From Demequina capsici (GTDB taxonomy: Bacteria; Actinomycetota; Actinomycetes; Actinomycetales; Demequinaceae): DNA of 64,000 nt. Positions 9,523 to 19,832 of this stretch are shown in pieces. Made by a program: the position numbers and the translations under genes. Location: the NCBI RefSeq assembly GCF_032102965.1, contig NZ_CP134880.1:2604001-2668000 (forward strand), read 5' to 3'. The notes below the pieces were generated by a model. That model made no database searches, was not told where the DNA came from, and saw only the letters and a list, made by a program, of their open reading frames with translations. Within the stretch, counting starts at the first letter, position 1. Every line of letters starts with the position of its first letter.

Positions 9523-10262
9523 TTGTCCTCCTCCGTCGTCTTCTTGGACGGATCCTTCAGGGCGGCGCGGAACTCCACGCCCTCCTGCGTCTGGTGGCGG
9601 ATCTCGAGGACGCGGGAGACCGAGTCCTCGAGGGACTTGCCCTCCGGGTCGAGCGCCGGCACGTCGAGCGCGTTGTGGCGGGCGTAGACGCCAGGCATCG
9701 GCTTGTTGACAGGGTTGGCGCCGGCGAGCACTCGGGCCTTCTGCAGCTCGGCCTGTCCACGCCGGGGCGTGAGGCGCGGAGTGTGCGTGAGGACCAGCGC
9801 TCCGACGGCCGCCGTGATGAGCAGCGCGCCCAGGATCTCCATGACCACGGGGTAGTCGCTGAAGAGGAGGTTCGCCACCTTGTCGGGGTCGCCGGTGGTC
9901 ATCGTGTCTGCGGGCGTGTAGGTGAGCTGTCCGATCGCGGAGATCAGCAGGATCGCCAGGCCGCCTGCGCCGATCACGGCGATCCAGCGCTGGCCCTTGA
10001 GGGTCTCCTTCATGCTCTCGCGCTGGTCGACTCCGACCAGCATGAGGACGAAGAGGAAGAGCATCATGACAGCGCCGGTGTAGACGACGATCTGGACGAC
10101 GCCCAGGAACGGGGCGTCCAGCGCGACGTAGGCGACGGCCAGGCCGACCATCACCGCGACGATGCTCATCGCGATGTGGACCGCCTTCTTGGCGAACAGC
10201 AGCGACAGGGCGGGCACGACCGTGAGGAACGCGACCGACCAGAACAGGACCGGGCTGATCAT
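9519..10262 (-). CDS. nuoJ: NADH-quinone oxidoreductase subunit J
   Basis: 247 aa. Five membrane helices occupy residues 1-170; [20 protein letters not shown] is the pi-bulge helix 3 region of this subunit. The hydrophilic C-terminal tail of about 75 residues (ending in KKTTEEDK) is longer than the E. coli protein but usual for actinobacteria. It overlaps nuoI by 4 bases at its start and nuoK by 4 bases at its end. Confidence 0.96.
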   Translation of the reverse strand: MISPVLFWSVAFLTVVPALSLLFAKKAVHIAMSIVAVMVGLAVAYVALDAPFLGVVQIVVYTGAVMMLFLFVLMLVGVDQRESMKETLKGQRWIAVIGAGGLAILLISAIGQLTYTPADTMTTGDPDKVANLLFSDYPVVMEILGALLITAAVGALVLTHTPRLTPRRGQAELQKARVLAGANPVNKPMPGVYARHNALDVPALDPEGKSLEDSVSRVLEIRHQTQEGVEFRAALKDPSKKTTEEDK

Positions 10263-10948
10263 CGGGACGCCTCCTCCACGCGGTAGGCGTTCTCAGGCAG
10301 CGTCGGGTCCTCGGGACGGTTCTTGCGGACCCAGTCCGTCTGCTCCTTGACCACCTTGGTGACATCGCCACGGTAGTAGTCGCCGTCGGTGGTGCCGGGC
10401 ACCATGGGGTGCGGCGCCTGCAGCATGCCCTCCTGGAGCGGGGCGAGCAGGTCCTGCTTCTCGTAGATGAGGCCCTCACGGGTGGGCCCCGCCAGCTCGT
10501 ACTCGTTGGTCATCGTCAGCGCACGGGTGGGGCACGCCTCGATGCACAGACCGCAGAAGATGCAGCGCAGATAGTTGATCTGGTACACGCGACCGTAGCG
10601 CTCGCCGGGGCTGAACTGCGCGTCCGGCGTGTTGGAGTCGGCCTCGACGTAGATCGCGTCCGCCGGGCACGCCCAGGCGCACAGCTCGCAGCCGATGCAC
10701 TTCTCGAGCCCGTCCGGGTACCGGTTCAGCTGGTGCCGCCCGTGGTAGCGCGGCATCGGCGGCGTCTTCTTGCGCGGGTACTGCTCGGTGACCGTCGGCT
10801 TGAAGAAGTTGCGAAGGGTGACGCCGAAGCCGGCGACCGGCGCGAACGCCTGCCCGATCGGGCCCTTCTTGGGGAGGTTCGACTCGAACTGCTCGACCTT
10901 GCCGTCGCGCGCTCGATTGACCTCCCAGGTCTCGTCGGCGTCAGTCAT
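10259..10948 (-). CDS. nuoI: NADH-quinone oxidoreductase subunit I
   Basis: 229 aa peripheral subunit carrying clusters N6a and N6b. Two complete [4Fe-4S] motifs are visible: [18 protein letters not shown] and [18 protein letters not shown]. These pass electrons from NuoG towards NuoB. The N-terminal amphipathic part ([19 protein letters not shown]) anchors it at the membrane. The start overlaps the nuoH stop by 8 bases. Confidence 0.97.
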   Translation of the reverse strand: MTDADETWEVNRARDGKVEQFESNLPKKGPIGQAFAPVAGFGVTLRNFFKPTVTEQYPRKKTPPMPRYHGRHQLNRYPDGLEKCIGCELCAWACPADAIYVEADSNTPDAQFSPGERYGRVYQINYLRCIFCGLCIEACPTRALTMTNEYELAGPTREGLIYEKQDLLAPLQEGMLQAPHPMVPGTTDGDYYRGDVTKVVKEQTDWVRKNRPEDPTLPENAYRVEEASR

Positions 10949-12398
10949 CGGCGCCTCCCTCCTCGGTCTTGACAGGCTCTGTTCTCCGGCTGGCCTCGAC
11001 CGTGCGCCCGGAACGGGGCGACGGCGGCAGGGTCTGGTGCGGCAGCGGCGGCACGGGGTACCCGCCCGCGAAGGCGTCGAACTCCTCGACCGGCTCGTCC
11101 TCCACGTCCGCCAGCTTGCTCGCCTTCTCCGCCCTCGCGTCCTTCACGAAGCCCCAGACGGCGTACACCAGCAGGATCGCGACCAGCCAGGCGACGGCGT
11201 CGTACAGGTTGAGGTCACGGTTGTAGAAGTCCATGAACTGGCGGCCGACGGCGAAGAACACCAGCCAGCCGAGGCCCACGGGGATCAGCACCTTCCATCC
11301 GAACCGCATGAACTGGTCGTAGCGGAAGCGCAGCAGGGCGCCGCGGATCCACACGAACACGAACATGAGCAGCCAGATCTTGATGATCAGCCACAGCGGC
11401 GGGAACAGGCCGGCGTTCAGCATCTCCGCGCCCGGCCACGAGGCGGGCCATGGGGCTCGCCACCCGCCCAGGAACAGCGTCGCGGCAACCGCCGAGACGT
11501 TGATCATGTTCATGTACTCGGCGAGGAAGTACCAGGCGAACTTCATGGACGAGTACTCGGTCATGAAGCCCGCGACAAGCTCACCCTCCGCCTCGGGGAG
11601 GTCGAAGGGCAGGCGGTTGGTCTCGCCGACCATGGAGATCACGTAGAGCACGAAGGCCGGGAGCAGGGGCCATACCCACCAGCGGTCCGTCTGCGCATCG
11701 ACGATCTGCGACGTGCTCATGGAGCCCGACAGCATGAAGACGGTGACGAGCGACAGGCCCATGGCCAGCTCGTAGGAGATGATCTGCGCGGTGGAGCGCA
11801 CGGCGCCCATCAGCGGGTAGATGGAGCCCGAGGCCCAGCCGCCGAGCACGATGCCGTACACGCCGATCGCGGCGCACGCCAGGATGTACAGGACCGCCAC
11901 CGGGAAGTCGGTGAGCTGCACCGGCGTGACGATGTCCGTGCCGGGGATGTGCGTGGCGGGTCCGAACGGGATCACCGCGAAGATCAGCAGCGCAGAGAAC
12001 ACGGAGATCATCGGCGCGATGATGTACAGCACCTTCTCCGAGGCGCGGACGGTGATGTCCTCCTTGAACAGGAGCTTCATCGCGTCCATGACCGACTGCA
12101 GCAGGCCGAAGGGGCCGTGCATGTTGGGACCGGGGCGGGACTGCAGGCGGCCGATGACGCGGCGCTCGAACCACACCGCGAACAGCACGGACAGCAGCAG
12201 GAACACCAGGATCAGCACGGCCTTGACGATCACGAGCCACACCGGGTCGCCCGCGAGCGTGCCCCAGGCGTTCAGGCACGCCGTCTGGTCGGCGGTCGCG
12301 GACGCCGCGTCGGTCACGCCGCAGTGGGCGTTCTTCAACGCGTCCGAGTCGTAGGTCATCACGGACCCGAGCGAACTCAGGAGAGCCATGTCAGGCAC
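10941..12398 (-). CDS. nuoH: NADH-quinone oxidoreductase subunit H
   Basis: 485 aa. About eight or nine membrane helices form the floor of the quinone chamber; [20 protein letters not shown] and the acidic loop [20 protein letters not shown] are diagnostic. The last 75 or so residues form a hydrophilic, acidic then basic tail ([16 protein letters not shown]) that E. coli lacks but actinobacterial NuoH proteins usually have. It overlaps nuoG by 8 bases. Confidence 0.96.
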   Translation of the reverse strand: MPDMALLSSLGSVMTYDSDALKNAHCGVTDAASATADQTACLNAWGTLAGDPVWLVIVKAVLILVFLLLSVLFAVWFERRVIGRLQSRPGPNMHGPFGLLQSVMDAMKLLFKEDITVRASEKVLYIIAPMISVFSALLIFAVIPFGPATHIPGTDIVTPVQLTDFPVAVLYILACAAIGVYGIVLGGWASGSIYPLMGAVRSTAQIISYELAMGLSLVTVFMLSGSMSTSQIVDAQTDRWWVWPLLPAFVLYVISMVGETNRLPFDLPEAEGELVAGFMTEYSSMKFAWYFLAEYMNMINVSAVAATLFLGGWRAPWPASWPGAEMLNAGLFPPLWLIIKIWLLMFVFVWIRGALLRFRYDQFMRFGWKVLIPVGLGWLVFFAVGRQFMDFYNRDLNLYDAVAWLVAILLVYAVWGFVKDARAEKASKLADVEDEPVEEFDAFAGGYPVPPLPHQTLPPSPRSGRTVEASRRTEPVKTEEGGADD

Positions 12399-14850
12399 CG
12401 CCCTTCACGGTCACGACTGCGCCGGGCGCGACGCCCAACGCCTGCGCCACCCAGCTGCCGGGAGACTTGGTGGGGAGCCACACGACGCCGTCGACCATGC
12501 CCTCGGTGACGATCGCGGGGACCGTCACGCCGTCGCCGTCGCCGGCGGTGACGGTGACGGAGCCCTCGGCGAAGCCGATGCTGTCGGCGGTGGCCTTCGA
12601 CAGGCGCGCGACGGTGGCACGAGCGGTGCCGGCCAGGTAGGGCTCACCCTCCTGCAGCGCGCTCTCGTCGATCAGCTGGTGCCACGACGCGAGACGCACG
12701 GCGCCGGCCTTGGGGGCCTTGGACGCCTTCACCGCGGGAGCCTTGGGCCGCTCGCCGTTCGCGGCGGCGCCGAGCGTGGCGAGCTCCGCGTTCACCTGGC
12801 CGATCGAGCCGGTGCCGAGCTCGACGCCCAGCTCGCGCGCCAGGATGTCGAGCACGCGGTGGTCCGACATCGCGTCCGTGGCGATGGCCGTCGCGAACGA
12901 GCGCAGGCGACCCTCCCAGTTGACGAACGTGCCTGCCTTCTCCGACGGCGGGGCGACGGGGAGGACCACGTCGGCCTGCTCGGCGATGCGGGTGCGACGG
13001 ACCTCGAGGCTGACCACGAAGCCGGCGTGGTCGATCGCGTCGGCCAGGCCGGTGACGTCGGACAGGCTGACGCCGCCGACGACCAGTGCGTCGAGCTCGC
13101 CGGCGGCGGCTGCGGCGACGATCGCGGCGACGTCGCGACCCTCGGCGGTGGGGAGCGACTCGACGCCCCACGCCTCGGCGACGGCCTTGGCGGCGGTCGC
13201 GCTGGTGACGCTGCGACCGCCCGGGAGCAGACCGGGCAGGGTGCCCGCCTCGACGGCGCCCCGCTCACCTGCACGGCGCGGGATCCACGCCAGGCGGGCG
13301 CCGGTGCGCTCGGCGAGAGCGACGGCGGCCGTGAGCGCGCCGGGCACGGCGGCCAGACGCTCTCCGACGACGATGACGGCGCCCTCGGTGGAGATCGCCT
13401 GGAGCGCGTCCCCGTCCAGGCCGCCGAGCAGCGCAGCCTCGTCGCCAGGGGCGACAGGGAGCAGCGTCGCGGCGAGCTTCTCCGCCCCTCGCGTGAGGAA
13501 CGGCGCCGCCGTGAACACCTTCTGCTTGCCGAGCGACTTGCGCATGCGCAGGAAGACCACGCCGCCCTCGTCCTCGGCCTCGAAGCCGACCAGCAGCACG
13601 GCCGGCGCCTTCTCGAGGTCCGCGAAGGTGACGCCAAGGCCGGTGCCCGCCACCGCGGACCCGAGGAACGCCTGCTCCTCGGCGGAAGCGACACGTGCCC
13701 GGGCGTCGACGTCGTTCGTGCCGAGCGCCACGCGGGCCAGCTTGGCGTACGCGTATGCGTCCTCGAGGGTCACGCGGCCGCCGGGCAGGACGCCCACGCC
13801 CTTGCCGTCGCGCGCGGCCTTGAGGCCCGCGGCGGCGGCGGCGATGGCCTCGGGCCACGACGCCTCGACCAGCTCGCCATCCTTGCGCACGAGCGGGCGC
13901 TCGAGGCGGTCGGAGAGGTTCTGCCACGTGAACGCGAAGCGGTCCTTGTCGGTGATCCAGTCCTCGTTGACCACGGGGTCGTTGTCCGCGAGGCGGCGAA
14001 GGATCTTGCCGCGACGGTGGTCGGTACGGATCGCGGAGCCCGAGCTGTCGTGCTCGGAGATGCCGGGCGAGCTCACCAGGTCGAACGGGCGGGAGCGGAA
14101 GCGGTACGCGGCCGAGGTCAGGGCGCCCACCGGGCAGATCTGCACGGTGTTGCCCGAGTAGTACGAGCTGAACGCGCGGCCCGACTCGTCCTCGGCGGCG
14201 GGGCCCGCGGGGCTGTAGCCGTCGAAGTCCAGCACGTTCTCGTCGAACGTGCCGATCTGCTGCATGGCACCACGGTTCTGCAGGTCGATGAACGCGTCGC
14301 CCGCGATCTGCTTGGAGAAGCGGGTGCAGCGCTGGCACAGCACGCAGCGCTCACGATCCAGCAGGATCTCGGAGCTGAGCGGAAGCGGCTTCTCGAAGAC
14401 GCGCTTGACGTCCACGAAGCGCGACTCCGGCCGGCCGTGGCTCATCGCCTGGTTCTGCAGGGGGCACTCGCCGCCCTTGTCGCAGACCGGGCAGTCGAGC
14501 GGGTGGTTGATGAGAAGCAGCTCGAGCACACCCTTCTGCGCCCGGTCCGCCTCCTCGGAGGTGTGCTGCGTGTGCACGACCATGCCGTCGGTGACGGTCA
14601 TGGTGCACGACGCCTGGGGCTTGGGGAACGCGCGCAGGTTGCCGTCGGGGCCGGGGCTGGCCACGTCGACCAGGCACTGGCGACATGCGCCGGCAGGCTC
14701 GAGCGCGGGGTGGTCGCAGAAGCGGGGGATCTCGATGCCCAGCTCCTCGGCTGCACGGATGATGAGCGTGCCCTTGGGGACCGTCACCTCCTGGCCGTCG
14801 ATGGTGAGCGTGACGGTCTGCACGGCGGCCTTGTCCGCGGTCGCGGTCAT
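12391..14850 (-). CDS. nuoG: NADH-quinone oxidoreductase subunit G, N7 ligands absent
   Basis: 819 aa from the ATG at 14848-14850, which overlaps the nuoF stop by 4 bases; a longer frame extends upstream only as a shadow of nuoF. The N-terminal ferredoxin domain ([16 protein letters not shown]1b), the [17 protein letters not shown] motif (N5) and ERCVLCQRC with the later ICPVGALT (N4) are intact. The molybdopterin-like domain follows, but the four positions that normally hold the Cys ligands of cluster N7 (C-x2-C-x3-C-x27-C) read Ser265, Asp268, Ser272 and Thr300 ([10 protein letters not shown] and DWITDK). Electron transfer from NADH should not need N7. The C-terminal third is poorly conserved and rich in Ala, Val and Glu. 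Confidence 0.95.
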   Translation of the reverse strand: MTATADKAAVQTVTLTIDGQEVTVPKGTLIIRAAEELGIEIPRFCDHPALEPAGACRQCLVDVASPGPDGNLRAFPKPQASCTMTVTDGMVVHTQHTSEEADRAQKGVLELLLINHPLDCPVCDKGGECPLQNQAMSHGRPESRFVDVKRVFEKPLPLSSEILLDRERCVLCQRCTRFSKQIAGDAFIDLQNRGAMQQIGTFDENVLDFDGYSPAGPAAEDESGRAFSSYYSGNTVQICPVGALTSAAYRFRSRPFDLVSSPGISEHDSSGSAIRTDHRRGKILRRLADNDPVVNEDWITDKDRFAFTWQNLSDRLERPLVRKDGELVEASWPEAIAAAAAGLKAARDGKGVGVLPGGRVTLEDAYAYAKLARVALGTNDVDARARVASAEEQAFLGSAVAGTGLGVTFADLEKAPAVLLVGFEAEDEGGVVFLRMRKSLGKQKVFTAAPFLTRGAEKLAATLLPVAPGDEAALLGGLDGDALQAISTEGAVIVVGERLAAVPGALTAAVALAERTGARLAWIPRRAGERGAVEAGTLPGLLPGGRSVTSATAAKAVAEAWGVESLPTAEGRDVAAIVAAAAAGELDALVVGGVSLSDVTGLADAIDHAGFVVSLEVRRTRIAEQADVVLPVAPPSEKAGTFVNWEGRLRSFATAIATDAMSDHRVLDILARELGVELGTGSIGQVNAELATLGAAANGERPKAPAVKASKAPKAGAVRLASWHQLIDESALQEGEPYLAGTARATVARLSKATADSIGFAEGSVTVTAGDGDGVTVPAIVTEGMVDGVVWLPTKSPGSWVAQALGVAPGAVVTVKGGA

Positions 14851-16175
14851 GCGTGCGCCTCCTCGGTGGTCGGCTCGGAGGAGTACTCGAACAGCGCCGA
14901 GGCGGCGTGGTCGAAGGGGCAGGCCCCCTCGCTCACGTGCCGCTCGTACTCCTCGCGGAAAAGCTTGACGGAGCTGATGATGGACGACGTGGCGCCGTCG
15001 CCGAGCGCGCAGAACGAGCGCCCCGCGATCGAGTCGCACGTGTCGAGCAGCTGCTGGATGTCGGCCTCGGTGCCCTTGCCGGCCTCGAGGCGCTTGAGGA
15101 TCTGGGTGAGCCAGAAGGTGCCCTCGCGGCACGGCGTGCACTTGCCGCAGGACTCGTGCTTGTAGAACTCGGTCCAGCGGGTGACGGCGCGCACCACGCA
15201 GGTGGTCTCGTCGAAGATCTGCAGGGCGCGGGTGCCGAGCATGGACCCGGCGGCACCGACGGACTCGTAGTCGAGCGGGGTGTCCAGCTGCGCATCCGTG
15301 AAGATCGGCGTCGAGGACCCGCCAGGCGTCCAGAACTTCAGCTTCTTGCCGCCGCGCATGCCGCCCGCCATGTCGAGCAGCTCACGCAGAGTGATGCCGA
15401 GCGGGGCCTCGTACTGGCCGGGGCGCTCCACGTGGCCGGACAGCGAGAAGATGCCGTGACCCTTCGAGCGCTCCGTGCCCATCGCGGTGAACCACTCGAC
15501 GCCGTTGTTGACGATCGCGGGGACCGACGCGACGGACTCGACGTTGTTGACCACCGTGGGGCGGGCGTAGAGGCCCGCGACGGCCGGGAACGGCGGCTTG
15601 AGACGCGGCTGGCCGCGACGTCCCTCGAGGGAGTCGAGCAGCGCCGTCTCCTCGCCGCAGATGTAGGCGCCGGCCCCTGCGTGCACGGTGACGTCCAGGT
15701 CGAAGCCCGAGCCATGGATGTTCTTGCCCAGGTCGCCGGCCTCGTACGCCTCGCGCACCGCCTGCAGCAGGCGGCGGTACACGTGCACCACCTCGCCGCG
15801 CAGGTAGATGAACGCGTGGTTGCAGCCGATCGCGAACGACGTGATCGCGACGCCCTCGACGAGCACGTTCGGGTTCGCCAGCATGAGCGGGATGTCCTTG
15901 CACGTGCCCGGCTCGGATTCGTCCGCGTTGACCACCAGGTAGCGCGGCTTGCCGTCGTCCGGGGGCAGGAAGCCCCACTTCATGCCGGTGGGGAAGCCTG
16001 CGCCGCCGCGTCCGCGGAGCCCCGAGTCCTTGACCATCTGCACCAGGTCGGTGGGCTGCATGCCCAGCGCCTTCTTGAGCGCGGTGTAACCGCCGTTCGC
16101 CACGTAGGTGTCGCGCTTCCAGGACTTCTCCTGGTCCCAGATGTCGCTGAGGACGGGGACGAGCTCGGTGGTCAC
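14847..16175 (-). CDS. nuoF: NADH-quinone oxidoreductase subunit F (NADH/FMN site)
   Basis: 442 aa. GLRGRGGAGFPTGMKWGF is the glycine-rich NADH/FMN loop, YLVVNADESEPGTCKD the FMN-contacting segment, and CGKCTPCREGTFWL with the distal Cys in DSIAGRSFCALGDGA carries cluster N3. It takes hydride from NADH and passes electrons singly to N3. It overlaps nuoE by 4 bases upstream and nuoG by 4 downstream. Confidence 0.97.
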   Translation of the reverse strand: MTTELVPVLSDIWDQEKSWKRDTYVANGGYTALKKALGMQPTDLVQMVKDSGLRGRGGAGFPTGMKWGFLPPDDGKPRYLVVNADESEPGTCKDIPLMLANPNVLVEGVAITSFAIGCNHAFIYLRGEVVHVYRRLLQAVREAYEAGDLGKNIHGSGFDLDVTVHAGAGAYICGEETALLDSLEGRRGQPRLKPPFPAVAGLYARPTVVNNVESVASVPAIVNNGVEWFTAMGTERSKGHGIFSLSGHVERPGQYEAPLGITLRELLDMAGGMRGGKKLKFWTPGGSSTPIFTDAQLDTPLDYESVGAAGSMLGTRALQIFDETTCVVRAVTRWTEFYKHESCGKCTPCREGTFWLTQILKRLEAGKGTEADIQQLLDTCDSIAGRSFCALGDGATSSIISSVKLFREEYERHVSEGACPFDHAASALFEYSSEPTTEEAHA

Positions 16176-16837
16176 TTGGACGCCCCCTTCGGTCCAGTCC
16201 AGCCGTGATCCTTGGCGGCCTTGAGTCCGGCGAGCGTGGGTTCGCCCGCCCCGACGCCCTGGTCGGCGCGGCCGTCCTCGAAGCCCGCGAGCACGCGCGA
16301 GACCTCCTTGAACGGCGGGACGTGGTCGGGGCCGCGGGTCGGCGTGACGGGCTTGCCGTCCAAGATGTCATCGACCAGCTGCAGCGCCGTCTCCGGCGTC
16401 ATGTTGTCGAAGAACTCCCAGTTGACCATCATCACCGGCGCGAAGTCGCATGCCGCGTTGCACTCGAGCCGCTCGAGCGAGATCTTGCCGTCGGCCGTGG
16501 TCTCGTCGTGCCCGACGCCCACGCGCTCGCTGACGCGCTTCCAGATCTCGTCGCTGCCCATGACGGCGCACAGCGTGTTGGTGCAGACGCCCACCTGGTA
16601 CTCGCCGCTCGGGCGGCGCTTGTACTGGGTGTAGAACGTGGCGACCGCGCTGACCTCGGCCGCGGTGAGGCCCAGCTGCTCCGCGCAGAACTGGATGCCG
16701 TCGGGCGACACGTAGCCGTCCACGGACTGCACGAGGTGCAGCATCGGCAGCAGAGCGGAGCGCTCCACCGGGTAGCGGCCGCGGATCTCAGCCGCATCGG
16801 CGGCGAGCTGCGTCAGGGTGGACTCGTCGTAGGTCAT
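16172..16837 (-). CDS. nuoE: NADH-quinone oxidoreductase subunit E
   Basis: 221 aa from the ATG at 16835-16837 (MTYDESTL), overlapping the nuoD stop by 4 bases. The thioredoxin-like domain holds the [2Fe-2S] N1a ligands as CTNTLC and CNAAC, the normal pairs. The C-terminal 60 residues form an extension ([20 protein letters not shown]) common in actinobacterial NuoE. It works with NuoF and NuoG in the NADH dehydrogenase module. Confidence 0.96.
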   Translation of the reverse strand: MTYDESTLTQLAADAAEIRGRYPVERSALLPMLHLVQSVDGYVSPDGIQFCAEQLGLTAAEVSAVATFYTQYKRRPSGEYQVGVCTNTLCAVMGSDEIWKRVSERVGVGHDETTADGKISLERLECNAACDFAPVMMVNWEFFDNMTPETALQLVDDILDGKPVTPTRGPDHVPPFKEVSRVLAGFEDGRADQGVGAGEPTLAGLKAAKDHGWTGPKGASK

Positions 16838-18183
16838 CGGTCGACGCCTCCCAGCACCATGTCGATGGTGGCGATGGCGACCACCACGTCGGCGACCTGG
16901 CCGCCTTCGGTGAGGATCGACAGCGCCTGCAGGTTGTTGAAGCCAGGATCGCGGAAGTGCGCGCGCCACGGCTTGGTGCCTCCGTCGGAGACGACGTGGC
17001 AGCCGAGCGCACCCTTGGGGTTCTCGATCGCGACGTACGCCTGGCCGGCCGGCACCTTGAAGCCCTCGGTCACCAGCTTGAAGTGGTGGATGAGCGCCTC
17101 CATCGAGTCGCCCATGATGTGCTTGATGTGCTCGGGCGAGTTGCCCTGGCCGTCGGTGCCGAGCGACAGCTGCGCGGGCCACGCGATCTTCTTGTCGGCC
17201 ACCATGACGGGCTGCCCCTCGGTCGCCTCGAGGCGGTCGGCGCACTGGGCCACGATCTTGAGCGACTCGTAGCACTCCTCGAGGCGCAGGACCACGCGGG
17301 AGTAGGCGTCGGCCTCGGTGGAGGTGGGTACCTGGAAGTCGTACGTCTCGTAGCCGCAGTACGGGTCGGCCTTGCGGATGTCGTAGGGGATGCCCGTGGA
17401 CCGCAGCATGGGGCCGGTGATGCCGAGCGACATCGCGGGAGCCAGGTCCAGCACGGCGACGTCCTTGAGGCGGCCGATGAAGATGGGGTTCTTCAGCTGG
17501 ATGTCAGCGAGCTCGTCCAGGCGCTGCTTCACCTTGGGGATCATCTCGCGCACGTACTCGACGAAGCCCTCAGGAGTGTCCTGAGCCACGCCGCCCGGAC
17601 GGATGTACGCGTTGTTCGTGCGCAGGCCGGAGAGCATCTCGATCACACGGAACGTGTCCTCACGGCCGATGAACGCCGTCGTCATGACGGTGGTGGCGCC
17701 CATCTCGTTGCCGCCGGTGCCGATCGCGACCAGGTGCGAGCCGATGCGGGTGAGCTCCATCATGAGCACGCGCAGCACGCTGGCGCGCTCAGGGATGTCG
17801 TCGGTGATGCCCAGCAGCTTCTCGACGCCCAGGCAGTACACGGCCTCGTTGAACATCGACGCGACGTAGTCCATGCGGGTCGCGAACGTGACGCCCTGCG
17901 TCCACGTCCGGAACTCCATGTTCTTCTCGATGCCGGTGTGCAGGTAGCCGATGCCCGCACGGGCCTCGGTGACGGTCTCGCCCTCGATCTCGAGCATCAC
18001 GCGCAGCACGCCGTGGGTGGACGGATGCTGGGGGCCCATGTTGATGACGACGCGCTGCTGACCCAGGCGCGAGGCCTCGTCTGCGATCTCGCTCCAGTCG
18101 CCGCCGTACGCGGTGAACTCGGGTGCGTCCGGGTCCTCGAAGAGGGGGCCGGTCGCGTGCGGGGTGGTCTGATCCGTGGTCAT
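16834..18183 (-). CDS. nuoD: NADH-quinone oxidoreductase subunit D
   Basis: 449 aa from the ATG at 18181-18183 ([12 protein letters not shown]), which overlaps the nuoC stop by 4 bases. [20 protein letters not shown] is the quinone-site His loop, and [16 protein letters not shown] and [20 protein letters not shown] are further signatures of the 49-kDa subunit. It forms the quinone cavity together with NuoB and NuoH. Confidence 0.97.
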   Translation of the reverse strand: MTTDQTTPHATGPLFEDPDAPEFTAYGGDWSEIADEASRLGQQRVVINMGPQHPSTHGVLRVMLEIEGETVTEARAGIGYLHTGIEKNMEFRTWTQGVTFATRMDYVASMFNEAVYCLGVEKLLGITDDIPERASVLRVLMMELTRIGSHLVAIGTGGNEMGATTVMTTAFIGREDTFRVIEMLSGLRTNNAYIRPGGVAQDTPEGFVEYVREMIPKVKQRLDELADIQLKNPIFIGRLKDVAVLDLAPAMSLGITGPMLRSTGIPYDIRKADPYCGYETYDFQVPTSTEADAYSRVVLRLEECYESLKIVAQCADRLEATEGQPVMVADKKIAWPAQLSLGTDGQGNSPEHIKHIMGDSMEALIHHFKLVTEGFKVPAGQAYVAIENPKGALGCHVVSDGGTKPWRAHFRDPGFNNLQALSILTEGGQVADVVVAIATIDMVLGGVDR

Positions 18184-18881
18184 CGGTACTGCCTCCGCGT
18201 GTCGGGCGAGGGGACCTCGGCGCCCTTGTACTCGACCGGGATGCCGCCGAGCGGATAGTCCTTGCGCTGCGGGTGGCCCACCCAGTCGTCCGGCATCTCG
18301 ATGCGGGCGAGCGAGGGGTGGCCGTCGAAGATGATGCCGAAGAAGTCGTAGGTCTCGCGCTCGTGCCAGTTGTTCATCGGGTAGATCCCGGTGAGGGACG
18401 GGAGGTGCGGGTCGTCCTCGGAGACCGACACCTCCACGCGGATGCGACGGCCGTGGGTGATCGACTGCATCGGGTAGCAGGCGTGGAGCTCGCGGCCCTC
18501 GTCGGCCGGGTAGTGCACGCCGTTGACGCCCAGGCACATCTCGAACCGGAGGTCCTGGTCGTCACGGAGGTGCTGCGCGACCTCGAGCAGGTGCTCGCGC
18601 GCGATGTGGAGCGTGAGCTCGCCACGGTCCACCACCACGTACTGGATCGCCTCGGAGGCCTTGTCTCCCAGCAGCTCCTCGAGCACGTCGACCACGCCGT
18701 CGAACCATTCGCCGTAGGGACGCTCGGTGGCGCCTGGCATCTCGATGACGCGCTTGAGGCCGCCGTAGCCGGAGGTGTCGCCCCCGGCGCCGAACATGCC
18801 CTGGCGGACGTTGATGAGGGTGCGGCCCTCAGGCGCGACCGGGGCGTCCCCGGCGCCGGACAGGTCCTGGGTCTCGCTCAA
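18180..18881 (-). CDS. nuoC: NADH-quinone oxidoreductase subunit C
   Basis: 233 aa. I start it at a TTG (18879-18881) that overlaps the nuoB stop as TTGA; the alternative is to begin further in, since the longer frame upstream only reads over nuoB. The 30-kDa subunit core is clear: [13 protein letters not shown], then [20 protein letters not shown] and the conserved end [15 protein letters not shown]. It is a separate protein here, not fused to NuoD as in E. coli. Confidence 0.94.
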   Translation of the reverse strand: MSETQDLSGAGDAPVAPEGRTLINVRQGMFGAGGDTSGYGGLKRVIEMPGATERPYGEWFDGVVDVLEELLGDKASEAIQYVVVDRGELTLHIAREHLLEVAQHLRDDQDLRFEMCLGVNGVHYPADEGRELHACYPMQSITHGRRIRVEVSVSEDDPHLPSLTGIYPMNNWHERETYDFFGIIFDGHPSLARIEMPDDWVGHPQRKDYPLGGIPVEYKGAEVPSPDTRRQYR

Positions 18882-19429
18882 CGGAGCAGTCCCTTCATGT
18901 CGGAGGTGGGGGTGGCCTGGAGCGCGGCGGCCTCGGCGGCGGCGGCGATCTCGCGGCGGTTGCGGCCCATGGGCGTGCTCTTCACCTGCTCCTGCAGCTC
19001 GAGCAGGGCGTTGATGAGCATCTCGGGACGTGGCGGGCAGCCCGGCAGGTAGATGTCCACAGGGACGATGTGGTCCACGCCCTGGACGATCGCGTAGTTG
19101 TTGAACATGCCGCCGGAGGAGGCGCAGACGCCCATGGACAGCACCCACTTGGGGTCGGCCATCTGGTCGTACACCTGGCGGACGATCGGGGCCATCTTGT
19201 TGGACACACGGCCGGCGACGATCATGACGTCGGCCTGGCGCGGGGAGCCGCGGAAGACCTCGGAGCCGATGCGCGCGATGTCGAAACGCGAGGTGCCGGT
19301 GCCCATCATCTCGATGGCGCAGCAGGCCAGGCCGAAGGTGGCTGGCCACATGGAGCCCGCGCGTGCCCAGCCCACGAAGGACTCGACGGTGCCGAGCATG
19401 AACGGAGGTGCGCTCTCTTCAAGTCCCAT
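18878..19429 (-). CDS. nuoB: NADH-quinone oxidoreductase subunit B
   Basis: 183 aa carrying cluster N2, the last iron-sulfur centre before quinone. The tandem Cys pair is in [11 protein letters not shown], the third ligand in [15 protein letters not shown] and the fourth in [10 protein letters not shown]. These are all intact. It starts 3 bases after the nuoA stop and its own stop is shared with the TTG start of nuoC. Confidence 0.97.
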   Translation of the reverse strand: MGLEESAPPFMLGTVESFVGWARAGSMWPATFGLACCAIEMMGTGTSRFDIARIGSEVFRGSPRQADVMIVAGRVSNKMAPIVRQVYDQMADPKWVLSMGVCASSGGMFNNYAIVQGVDHIVPVDIYLPGCPPRPEMLINALLELQEQVKSTPMGRNRREIAAAAEAAALQATPTSDMKGLLR

Positions 19430-19432
19430 GGG

Positions 19433-19792
19433 TCACTCCCAGTCGAATCCGCCGCGGCGCCACTCGTACACGAACGGGATCGTGATGAGGGCGAGGAAGG
19501 TCATGATGGCGATCAGGCCGAACCAGCCGAGCGCCTGGTGGGCGATGGCCCACGGGTACAGGAACACGACCTCGATGTCGAAGATGATGAACGTCATGGC
19601 CGTGAGGTAGTACTTCACGGGGATGCGTCCGCCGCCCTTGGCGAGCGGGGTGGGCTCCAGGCCCGACTCGTATCTGTCGAGCTTCGCCGCGTTGTCGCGG
19701 TGGGGTCCGAGGATGCGGCTAGCTCCGAGGCCGCCGAGCGCCATCAGTGCGGCGATCGCGACCATCACCAGGATCGGCACGTAGGGGTTCAC
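19433..19792 (-). CDS. nuoA: NADH-quinone oxidoreductase subunit A
   Basis: 119 aa with three membrane helices. I start at the GTG at 19790-19792 (VNPYVPILVMVAIAALM), preceded by a GGGAGGGAG ribosome site; a longer upstream frame overlaps the previous gene's end out of frame. The loop DRYESGLEPTPLAKGGGRIPVKYYL and helix TFIIFDIEVVFLYPWA are family signatures; the loop closes the quinone tunnel. The gap to the flavoprotein gene upstream is 40 bases, so they probably share a transcript. Confidence 0.95.
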   Translation of the reverse strand: MNPYVPILVMVAIAALMALGGLGASRILGPHRDNAAKLDRYESGLEPTPLAKGGGRIPVKYYLTAMTFIIFDIEVVFLYPWAIAHQALGWFGLIAIMTFLALITIPFVYEWRRGGFDWE

Positions 19793-19832
19793 GCGCGCTC
19801 TCCCTCCCTGTTTGCGACTGTCATTGTCGAGG

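Noticed and set aside
6250..9687. A 1145-codon plus-strand open frame antisense to nuoM, nuoL and nuoK
   Set aside because: Rich in His, Gln, Arg and Glu with no fold; the opposite strand encodes intact complex I subunits.
12388..15165. A 925-codon plus-strand open frame antisense to nuoG
   Set aside because: Same shadow composition; nuoG on the other strand is certain.
16838..17275. Upstream extension of nuoE
   Set aside because: The extra codons read nuoD out of frame; the ATG overlapping the nuoD stop is the normal junction in this operon.
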